From: Pyropia haitanensis
Taxonomy: Eukaryota; Rhodophyta; Bangiophyceae; Bangiales; Bangiaceae
NCBI GenBank assembly: GCA_008729055.1
Contig: SDUX01000010.1
Span: 3,487,090 to 3,551,089 of the forward strand
DNA length: 64,000 bases
Direction of reading: 5' to 3'
A program made the translations under genes and the position numbers. The notes below the pieces were generated by a model. The model saw only the letters and a list, made by a program, of their open reading frames with translations. It did not search any database and was not told the DNA's origin. Shown here one piece after another: positions 31,111 to 40,792 of the stretch (position 1 is its first letter; each line of letters starts with the position of its first letter).

Positions 31111-33129
31111 CGCCACTCTGGGTGCCGCCGACGGCACCGCCGGGGCCGCCAGCGCAGCCGACGGCGTCGGCGGCGGCGGCGGCGGCGGCGGTGGCGGCGG
31201 CAGCGGTGACGGCGGCAGCGGCGACGGTGGTGTCAGCGGCGGCGACGGGGCGGCCGTCGTGGACGCGCTCGGGTCTATCCCCCGCAAGCGGCGGCGCAAG
31301 TCGCGGTGGGAGGCGGCCCCCCCCGAGGAGGTGGAAAAGGTGCAGGCGACGACGCGCCTCGCCGCCCTGACGGCGGTCATCAACACGGGCACCATCCCCG
31401 TGGACGAGGTGTGCCGCTCCCCCTCTCCCGAGCCCATCTATGACGGCCGCGGCAAGCGGGTGAACACGCGCGCGGAGCGGGCGCGCAACGTCCTCGAGGC
31501 GGAGCGGCACAAGCTTGTCGCCCGCCTGCGGGTGCTCGACCCGACGTTCCGCCCGCCCGCGGGCATGCGCACGCCCAAGACGTCGGTCAAGTTGTACATC
31601 CCGACGCGCAAGTACCCGCATGTCAACTTTATCGGCCTGATTCTCGGGCCGCGTGGCAACACGCACAAGCGGCTGGAGAAGGACTATGGCTGCTCCGTGG
31701 CGATCCGCGGCAAGGGGTCGGTGAAGGACGGGCGGCACCGGGGACCCGTGTCGGCCGAGGACGAGGACGACCTCCACGTGGTGCTGTCCGCCGAGGGCGC
31801 CGACGGGGCGGAGAAGGTGGCAAAGTGCCTAGAGCGGGTCAAGACGCTCATCACACCCATTGAGGACGACAAGAATGACCACAAGCAGCAGCAGCTGCGG
31901 GAGCTGGCCGCCCTCAACGGGACCCTCCGGGAGGGGCAAGACCGCCTGGGGGGGGGGCATCACGGCGGCCCCGGTGGGGGGCCTGGCGGCGGCGGCGGCT
32001 GCGCGCGCTGTGGGTCGGCGGCGCACGCCACCGCCGACTGTGCGGGCGGGCCGCCGACGGCGGCAGCGGCGGAGCTCGAGTCGGACTTTGCGTCGTTCAT
32101 GGCCGAGGTGAATGGGGAGGCCCCGCTGCCGCGGTCGTCGCCGCCGCCGCCGCCGCCGGGCGGGCTGGGCGGGGGGGCGACGACGCCCCGCCGGCCAGGG
32201 GGGGGTGGGCCTGGCGGGCTGCCGCCCCAGCCAGTGGGCGGGCGGCAGGGCTACCCGACGTCCGCGTCGCCGTCGGCGTGGCGCGACGTTGGCGGTGGCG
32301 GTGGCGGTGGCGGCAGTGGGGGTGGGGGCGGGAGGGGAGCGGGCGCGTCGTCTTATGGTGGCGGCTATGGCGACCGCCGACCGCCCATGCCCGACGACCG
32401 CCGCGGGAGTGGCGTTGGCATGGACGGCCGCGGCGACGGCCGTGGCGACAGCCGTGGCGACGGCCGTGACGGCCACGACGGTGGCCGCGACGGCCGTGAC
32501 GGCCGCGACGCATACCGCGACGGCCGGGACATGCGTGACAGCCGCAACGGTCGTGATGGCCGCGACGGCCATCCGTTGCCACCCTACCGGGACGCCTTTC
32601 CGCCTCGTCACGGGCCTGGCGGGGGCGGCATTGGCAAAGGGCCCACCCCCCCTGGATTACCGCCCGCCCCGTGCCGCTGCCGCCGCCGCCCACCTTCCCG
32701 CCACTCCCTCCATTGCCGGCGCACGCGGCGGGGGGGGCGGGGCCGTACGGGATGGGCGAGATGGGGGGGGGGGTGGGCGTCGCCGGCGGGGGGGGGGGGT
32801 TGGTCCCCCTGGTGGGGGATGGGCGGCGGCATGGGCGGCGGCATGGGGGGGGGATGGGCGGGGGGGGGGTGATGGGCGGTGGCGTCGGCATGGGGCCGCC
32901 GGGTGGCATGGGCGGCGGCAGCCTGCCACCGAGCGCAGGGGGCGGGCTGCCTGGGGGGGGGGGGTCGCACGGGGGGGGGCTTGGGCGGGGCATGCCCAGC
33001 GGTGGCGGCGGCGGTGGCGGTGGCGGTGGCATGCCCGACCGGGGGGGGGGAGGGCGCCTGCCGCCGCCGCCGCCGCCCATGACGGGCGGTCGCGGGCGGG
33101 GGTACGGCCCGTACTTCCCGCCGCGGTAG
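30959..33129 (+). CDS. SF1: Splicing factor 1 / branchpoint-binding protein
   Basis: Recognises the intron branchpoint sequence during early spliceosome assembly in the nucleus. The start is the ATG at 30959. Seen in order: Pro-rich N-terminus; a basic patch with Trp (RKRRRKSRWE), the U2AF-binding ULM motif; SPSPEPIYD; a KH-QUA2 RNA-binding domain (KLYIPTRKYPHVNFIGLILG and onward, GKGSVKDGR); one CCHC zinc knuckle (CARCGSAAHATADC); an Arg-Asp-Gly repeat region near 32420-32560; and a Pro/Gly-rich tail ending GYGPYFPPR. The frame shifts once near 32665-32671 (one C appears to be missing in GCCCCGTG); the tail continues in another frame to 33129. Plant SF1 normally has an RRM after the zinc knuckle; none is visible here. 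Confidence 0.92.
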
Positions 33130-34900
33130 CGGGGACGGACTGACGGGGTCGTTGCCACTTTTTCTGTCTTTTGCTTTTTGCGGCGTTGCCCCTCGGGGGT
33201 CACGCGGCTTTATCTTTTTCAATGCGATCATCGTGGGGGTGAGCCTCGCTCCCACGCCAGGTACGACATTGGGGTGACGAGCTGCGAGCTTGTTTATGAA
33301 CGTCATACGGTGTGGTCGCCGCTGCTTTGTGCGGGGGCTGCCAGCTGTGAGCCAGAGGCTGTCTGTGCCATCCCTAGTGGCCGTGAGAGTGGCTGCATCC
33401 GGCCGGCATCCGCTGGGTGAGTGAACAGGGGCGTGACCGGGCTTCCGCTCTCCCCCATGGATGTTGTACTGTGCCATCGATCTCAACGCGGGACACGCCC
33501 GTCTTCCTGCGTGCAGCGGCGGTGTGCCGGATGGTGGAGGGCGAAGCGACGAGCCCGTCCACGCGACGGACCCGTCCGTGCGACGGTGTGGCGCGGGATG
33601 GTAGCGGAGCAGGCGGCGGACGACGGCCTTGCGGGCGGTGTGCCAGCGGCTGGCGGGGTCGCGATTTTCGGGTTGGCGGGGGCGCGAGCGTGTGGGCACG
33701 TATGCCAGCGGGGTGGGGTGGTGATGTGCTTGTGCGAGGGAGACCAGCGCGTTGGGGGTGATCCCTGGCAGACCGAGGTGCTTTTGACCGTTTTCCTTTG
33801 GTTGGAGGGACAGCGGAGCGTCCCCCGGGGCGTGGTGGTCTTTGGGTTTGCGTCGCCAATGCCGTTCCGGTCCTTGTTGTGCGTGTTTGTCCCTGCCCGC
33901 GCAGTCTTTGCTCTTTTGTTTTGATGTAAGGGTGGTGGTGGTGCTGCTGGTGCTGTCGTAGTGGGTGTGCTTGCCCGCTGGCGCCCATGTGCTGCTCCTG
34001 CTGGCACCGTTTGACCACGGTGGACGTAGGCCCAACTTGTAGAGCGGCAGCGATGCGGGCTTCCACTGACACGCTTGGATCGTAGCGACCTGCTGGACCG
34101 CCAGCCCAACGATATGGGCGCCCTGGACGTGGGCGTCCCCGTTGGAGACCCGATCCGTGCATGTAGGGTTGGGGCGGACGATTTGGGCTGGGTGCGTGGA
34201 GGCGACGGATGGCGCCGCCCGCGGCGTGAGTTATGTCTTTGTACATGTGCACACAGAGTGGGGTATTTGAGCTCGAGCACCGCCGACCTGGCTCCATGGT
34301 TGGGCGCACGTTTTGTACTCTCACACGCGGGACGGCGCTTCTTCTCTTCGTTTTCTCTTGCCGAGCGCACGACGAAAGCGGGGATGGGCCTCAGTGCTGC
34401 CGCAGGCCGGCATCCACCCAAAGAGGTCCCAAGGCGTGCGCGATAGGCATGGAGCACCTCAATGAGCAGGTGCGGCGAAAGGGTACCATGTCTTCATGCA
34501 CGATACACAGTCGTCTTGGAAGATACTGCCGTGCGGACGGCACACACCCGCGCACTCGCAGCGGAAGCCCAAGCGAAAACTTCTGACAGTCTATCGAAAA
34601 GCGCCGGCCGCCTCCGCTGCTGATATTGGAAACATTTGGCCGCATCATATGTTTTTTCGGGTGGTGGACGAGACAAAACCAGTGGTCCCTGCCAGCCCCA
34701 TGAAGTAAACGAACGACCGAACCTCGCTGGGGCGAGTTCAGTTGTAGCCAATGAGAGGAGCCTATGCAAGGCGGGCGGCGGCGCACGCGCATCTACTTAC
34801 GAGTCAACGTCAATGGAAGTTGAACAGTGCAGTTACCAGAATGCGGCAGGTGTCCGTACTGACCTGGCCCGACACCCATCGCAATGACGTCGTCATCGGT
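33130..34900. other. Gap: no supported gene
   Basis: Moderately GC-rich spacer after SF1. Frames on both strands (for example plus 33421-33924 and minus 33483-34457) lack domains and look like chance reading. 34400-34700 has near-normal GC content. No RNA gene was recognised. Confidence 0.4.
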
Positions 34901-34934
34901 ACGCTTCGCGCGCTTCGTCGAGGCGCGCTGCCCG

Positions 34935-35420
34935 CAGATCGCCCCCGCCCCCGCCGCGGGGCGCCGGTTTTTCGGCGCGCTGGGGCGCGCGGGCTGCCGC
35001 GGCGGGGGGGGGCGGCCGCGGCGGGGGGGGGGGCGGCGGCGGGTGGGGGGGTCGCGGCGGGGGGGGGGGCGGCCGCGCCGGCGCGCGCCGGTTTTTGCGC
35101 GCGCCGCGCCACGCGGGCGGCCGCGGCGCGGGGTGGGGGCCGCGCCCGGGCGGGGCGCGGCGGCGGCGGCGGGGGGGGCGGCGGCGGCGGGGGGGGGGCG
35201 GCCGCGCCGGGCGGGGGGGCGGCCGCGGCGGCGCGCGCCGGTTTTTCGCTCGCGCTCGGCCGAGCGGGCGGCCGCGGCGGCAGGGGCGGCTGCGGCAGCG
35301 CGCGCTGGTTTTTGCGCGGGCCACGCCGCGCTTGCGGCCGGGACGCGGGGGGGCGGCCGCGCCGGGGGGGTGGCGGCCGCGCTGGTGCGCGCCAGATTTG
35401 GCGCGCGCTCGGCCGCGCGG
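34935..35420. repeat. Irregular GC-rich minisatellite
   Basis: At least five copies of a unit that pairs GCGCGCCGGTTTTT (or a variant) with a CGGGCGGCCGCGGCG segment start near 34960, 35086, 35238, 35299 and 35388. Spacing varies from 61 to 152 bp. The T5 islands stand out in otherwise A/T-free DNA. Confidence 0.6.
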
Positions 35421-35581
35421 GCGGCTGCGGCGCGGCGGGGCGGCCACAGCCGGGTCGGCGGCCGCAGCGGGCATGGCGGCCACGGCGGGGGGGGGGGGGC
35501 GCGGGGGGGGGGGAAGCCACGGCGGGAGTGGCGGCCGCGGCGGGATTGGCGGCCGCGGCGGGGCGGGCGGCTGCGGCGGCG

Positions 35582-35898
35582 ATGGACGTTTCGAGGTAAG
35601 TGAGGCTTTGGCGGCTGTCGAGCGTGCTTGCAGCGCGTGGCGCGAGACCTCCGTGGGCTGCCCGAGGTCAGCATTGCTCCCCACCGGCCGGTTGGAGTCC
35701 CGGTTCGCCCGTTGCTCCCCCAATGGAGGCTGGGCAGTGCTGTGGGGGTCCTTAAATGGGACCTGCTCCCCTGATGGTGTTTTTGACGATGCCGCAAGTG
35801 ATGGTGGTGAGGTTACGGAGGGGACATCATCGAGTGAGGATGACTCTGTTTACGTAGACTCTGGTGGTGAGCTGGTTGCTTTCGACAACTCTGAGTAG
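35582..35898 (+). CDS. Possible small acidic protein with a tiny intron
   Basis: An ATG at 35582 reads MDVS and then meets AG/GTAAGT (donor at 35596). A TTGCAG acceptor ends at 35633, giving a 38-bp candidate intron. The joined frame continues AWRETSVGCPRS ... and ends in an acidic tail (SSSEDDSVYVDSGGELVAF) with a stop at 35896-35898, about 92 residues. The splice signals are good, but 38 bp is very short and no homologue is known to me. The start could also lie further upstream in the G-rich block. Confidence 0.25.
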
Positions 35899-35952
35899 CT
35901 AAGACGTTTCTTCGTGAGACTAGCATCGCTGCGCATCATCAAAACTTCTTGT

Positions 35953-36144
35953 TCACCTTGCGAATGGGCGCACAAGCATGACTTGGTCGACTGAGAATGG
36001 AGTGGGGTTGGTCATGGTGTCGACCGTGACGCCCTTGATGGCGGCAGTCGCCCCGCCCTGCGCCACCACCAGCAGGTAGAGCATCTCGAGCAATGCGGCG
36101 TCCCCGGTCCGTCCGGGATGGCGCCCATCGGGCAGAAGGGGCGG
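35953..36144 (-). pseudogene. Coding fragment, C-terminal end of an unknown protein
   Basis: The minus-strand frame between stops at 36145-36147 and 35953-35955 reads like real protein: DAALLEMLYLLVVAQGGATA, then IKGVTVDTMTNPTPFSVDQV and a short end MLVRPFAR. Codons are varied and the hydrophobic pattern is regular. There is no suitable ATG at its beginning, so it is an exon or a gene or transposon remnant. It lies between two G-rich minisatellite blocks. Confidence 0.4.
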
Positions 36145-36400
36145 TCACTCGCCGCAGCGAGTGGTGCCATCGAGCTGCTCAATGAGCTCACTGAGCCAGG
36201 GCGCGCCAGGGAGCGTTAGCGAGGGACGCGCATCAGCCGCGGGGTGACATCAGGATGCTGCCGGCGGGTGCAGTGCGGTTGGGCCCAGGGTGACAGGCAG
36301 CTCTCTCCAAGTCGGATGCTGCACGAGTGCGGCACGGGGTCGGCTGCAACAGGCGAATCGCGCCAAGTCGGGTGTAGCACTGGGTGGGCGGGCTGGCGCA
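36145..36400. other. Spacer with a short direct duplication
   Basis: CCAAGTCGG occurs at about 36307 and again at about 36362 with similar flanks (a 55-bp direct duplication). No gene. Confidence 0.4.
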
Positions 36401-37260
36401 GCTGGGGCGGCGGGGGCGGGAGGAGGGGGGGGCGGGCGCCAGCCGGCGCGGCAGCGGCCGGGCGGCGGCAGTGGTGGGCGGCCGCAGCGGGGGCGGCGGC
36501 GGCGGGGGCGGGGTAGGGGCAGCAGCAGCGGGGGCGGCCGCGGCGGGGGGCGGCGGCAGCGGCGGGGGCGGCCCCGGCGGGGGCGGCCCCGGCGGGGGCG
36601 GGTGGGGGGGAGGGACGGCAGCGGGGGCGGCCGCGGCGGGGTGGGGCGGCAGCGGCGGGGGCGGCCGCGGCGGGGGCGGGGGGGGGGGGTGGGTGCGCCA
36701 CCCGGCGCGGCGGTGGTCGGCCGGCGGCGGGGGGGGCGGCAGCGGCGGGGGCGGCGGCGGCTGGGGCGGGGTAGGGGCAGCAGCAGCGGGGGCGGCCGCG
36801 GCGGGGGGCGGCGGCAGCGGCGGGGGCGGCCGCGGCGGGGGCGGCCGCGGCGGGGGCGGCCCCGGCGGGGGCGGCTCCGGCGGGGGCGGGTGGGGGGGGG
36901 GGGGCGGCAGCTGGCGTGGCGGCGGCCGGCCGGTGGCGCCGGCGGCCGGCAGCTGCGCGGGCGGCGGCCAGCGGCTGGCGGCGGGGGGGGGGCGGCAGCA
37001 ACGGGGGCGGCCGTGGCGGGGGCGGCGGGGGGGTGGGGGGGTGCGCCACCCTGCGCGGCGGCGGCCGGCCGGCGGCGGAGGGGGGCCGCAGCGGCGGGGG
37101 TGCCGGTGGCGGGGGCGGGGGGGGGGGTGGGGACGGCAGCGGGGGCGGCCGCGGAGGGGTGGGGCGGCAGCGGCGCGGGCGGCCGCGGCGCGGGCGGAGG
37201 GGGGGAGCGTGCGCCACCCGGCGCGGCGGCGGCCGGCCGGCGGCGGGGGGGTCGAGCGGG
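36400..37260. repeat. G-rich minisatellite with 258-bp higher-order period
   Basis: The block is built from GGCGGGGGC-type units. A longer segment around GGGTAGGGGCAGCAGC repeats at 36511 and 36769 (258 bp apart), and a GCGCCACCCGGCGCGG variant recurs near 36700, 37050 and 37210. The plus strand is strongly G-rich throughout and could form G-quadruplexes. Frames on both strands are compositional. Confidence 0.7.
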
Positions 37261-38168
37261 GCGCTGTGGGGCGCTGGCGGGTGGGGGATCCGGAGTATTA
37301 GCGGTGGATTGATAGCTCTGATCCTGGCAGTTCATTGGTGCAACGTGGTCATACTCCGCAGCCGGCAGCTACGGCCGTGCTGCCGTGTTCGGGAGCCGAG
37401 TATGAGCCGTAGGACCGGGCATCCTGAAAGCGGCGGGAGTTCAAGTGGGGCTCGACCGACGTCCGATGTATTTGACTGAGCCGGCAGTGCGCACAGGCAA
37501 CTCTCCAACTGGTCGCGGCTGAAGGCCGATTTCACTACCGTATTCCGCTGTCCCGTCCAGCTACGCCATTGGCTGTGCGAACGCTGGCCGGAACTCGCCC
37601 CAGCGGGGTTCGGTCGTCCGTTTACACCCTCGCCAGCCCAAGCTTGCGCACGCCGACGACGCTGCCGCCCGAATCTGGGCGCGCATGGGTGGGCCGGCAC
37701 CCGCCGCGCGGCCGGCGAACCGCGGCAGCAGCTCGTCGCGGACGCCGTCGTGGCGCCGTCCCCGTGTTCCCGCAGCCGCCGCCCGTCGCGGCCGTTGCTA
37801 CGCGCGCCCCCGCCCCACTGCCGCCGCCCAACGCGCCGCTGCGGCTCGTTCCCGCCCCCCGCCCTACCCGCCCCCGCCCCCCGCCCGGCCTCTGCCCGCG
37901 CTCCCCGCAGACCGCGCGACGCCGCTCCCGCCGCTTTCCATCCCGAACCCCTTCCCCGCCCTGAGCGCGCGGTGAGGTTGGGCGCGCCGCCCGTCGCGGC
38001 TCCATCCTGTGGTCGTGGACCCACCGGTACCACCGCCGTCATCCGCTGTATTTTTTTTCGTGTTTTTGTTTTTGTCCGCCTTTGCCTTGAGTGCTGGAGG
38101 CGTCTGTGCCCCGCTCGCCCCCCCGCATCGCGGTCGCGGTCGGCGGCGTCGCCGCGCGTCTCCCTCGC
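37261..38168 (+). promoter_or_regulatory. Upstream region and leader of the large Pro/Ala-rich gene
   Basis: The last 120 bp hold T-rich tracts (38051-38058, then TTTTTG repeats) just before the ATG at 38169. 37570-37980 has open frames on the plus strand without an in-frame link to the gene. Confidence 0.4.
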
Positions 38169-40741
38169 ATGGAGGCGATACCGAATGCCCGCGTCGAGGA
38201 CCTGTCCGAGGAGGATGGGGAGCTGGACAGCCTCCTCTCCTCCTCCTCCTCCCTCGAAGATGGGGAGGTTAGCGACCACGATCCGGGGGGGGCGCCGGGG
38301 GGGGCACCCCCGCCGGCCGCCCTGGCCACGCCGGTGGCGCCGCCGCCGCCGGGTGCCACGCCGCCTTTGGTTGCGACTTCGGCCGCCCTTGGCGACGGCG
38401 GCGGCGGCGGTGGTGTCCCGCCAGACGTGAAGGGCTCGGTGCCGGCTCCCCGCCCCCCTGCGGTTGCGTCGTACGTGCTGGTGGAGAACTCGGGGCCCGA
38501 GGGGGGCTTCTCCGAGGTGCTCCTCCCGCCACTACCACCGCCACCCTCACCACCGCCGCCGCAGCAGTCGCCGCCGCCGCCGTCGTCGCCGCTGCCCCCG
38601 CCGCTGTCGTCGCAGCCGCCGCCGCCGCCATTGGCGCCGCGTGGCGACTCGCCACCCCCCCCCTCTTCGTCCCGGTTTACCACGCGGGCGGGGTGGCCCG
38701 GCCCACCGCCGCCGCCGCGGCGGTCGACGCTGTCGCCGTCGCCGCCGGTGCCGTCTCCACCGGTGGGGGGCGCATCGTTGGCGCCGCCCGCATCGACGCC
38801 GCTGACGCTTCCGCCGTCGTCGGGCGCCGGTGGCGCGCCCCCGCCCGCGGCCGCCGCCGCGCCGCCGGCACGCATGGCGGCATCCTCCTCTGGGCCACCG
38901 CCGACGGCGTTTGCCTCGCAGCAGCCACCGTCGTCATTCCCGCCACGGCCGCCGTCGTCTTTTGCACCGCACCAGCCAACTGCGTTCCCGCCGCGGCACC
39001 CGGCGGCGGCCTTTCCCCCTCGGCAGCCCATGGCCTACGCCCCGCCGGCCTCGGGGTTCCCGCCTTTGCACCCGACCCCGGCCTTCGCCCCGCCCCCGAC
39101 GGCGGCGTTTCCCCCGCGGCCGGCGGCGTCCTTCCCCTCGAAGCCTCCAGCGGCCCATTTGGAGTGCCCACCGTCGACCGCTGGGCCGCGCGCGTGGGTG
39201 TCGCCCCCCGCAGCGCCGCCGCCCGAGGCCCGGCCACCGACGGCCGGGCCCGTTGTGTGGCGGCCGCCGACGGGGGTGTCGGCACTGGCGGCGTCGCCCC
39301 CCGGAGGCCTCACGTCGGCGGCGCGGCCGTTTGCGTGGCCGCCGCCGCCGCCGCCGTCGGCGTCATCGCCGGGCGTCGGCCCGGCGCCGTCGCCGCGGCC
39401 GCCCCCGTGGGCGCCGCCCCCGCCCGGGTCGGTGGGAATGGCGCCCCCCGGCGGGGCGCGGCCGCACTCGGCGCCGCCGCCGGGGCTCCGCGCGCCGCTC
39501 GGCGGGCCGCCTGGCGGCGACGGCGGCGCGCCACCCGCCGCGGCGGCCGTGCCTCGGCGGCGGCCGGTGCCGGACCTTGGTTCGCTGCGCGCCAACGCGC
39601 TGCGCCTCCGCCGCAGGGAGGCGGCGGCGGCCACGCCGCAGCCCGTGCCGGCGCCACCGCCGGCGCCTCCAAAGTCGCCGACGCGTGTGCGCGCGGGGCC
39701 GTCTTCGCCGCCGCCGGCGCCGATTGTGGGGCCCGCCGGGTCACGGCCTGCACCCGCTGTGGCCGTTCCGTCGCTGCCGGCGCCTGCCGCTGACGCTGGG
39801 CCGTTGGTGACGCCGCAGGCTGTGCCGACCCCGCCACCAGCGCCACCAGAGTCGCCTTCGCGACTGCGGGCGGAGCGGCCGTCATCGCCACCGCCGGCTC
39901 CGCTGGTGGGACCAGCAGTGTCACCGCCCGCACCCGCTGTGCCCGTGCCGTCACTGCCGTCGCCTTCTGCTGACGCTGGGCTGTCGTCATCTGCAGCGGT
40001 TTCCTTACCGCCGCCGGCATCTTCGGTGAGTTCGTTGCGGTTTGCACCCGCGGCGCCACCGTCGGTCACCGCTCCTGCGGTTCAGCCGTGGCCAAACGCG
40101 GCGCCGGTCGTCAATTCGACTGCCGGCAGCACGGCCGCCGGCAGCGGCGGGCCAGTGCTCCCCCAGCAGGCGGCTGAGCCGGCGGCCGCGCCACCCGCCC
40201 GGTCGCGCGACCTACCTGCCTCTCGTTTTTCGCGGGATCCCACTCCTGGTGGCGGCGAGCGCGTGTCGTTTGGCCTCCCCCAGCCGTCGTTTGCGGCGGC
40301 AGCCAAGGCGGCGGCGCGGCGGCGGAACCAGCGGATTGTCATCTCGTTTGATTCATCGGACGAGGAGGGGCGGCTGCCATCCGCGCGGGCGCTTCCCCGC
40401 AAGGTGGGCGGTGGGGGCGGCGTCGGTGGGGTGGGTGCTGTTGGTGCCCGCCCACCCGTTGCCGCGGCGCGGCCTGCGGCAGGCGATGGTGTCAGTGGCT
40501 CCAGTGGCGGTGGTGGCGGCGGCGGAGGCGACAAGGAGTCTGAAAAGAAGGCGGTTATGCAGCGGATGTTGGAGCTGGCAGAGAAGCTGCACAGCAATCG
40601 GGTGCGGTCTTCGGCAGACGCGCTTGCGGTACCAGCGCCGCCGCCACCGCCTGTAGTCGCAGCAGAGCCGCCACCACCCACCAATGAGCGGGAGGCACTG
40701 CGACGTGAGATTGCGGCTCGAATGGAACAGCGGCGCGCCAA

Positions 40742-40792
<51 letters not shown>

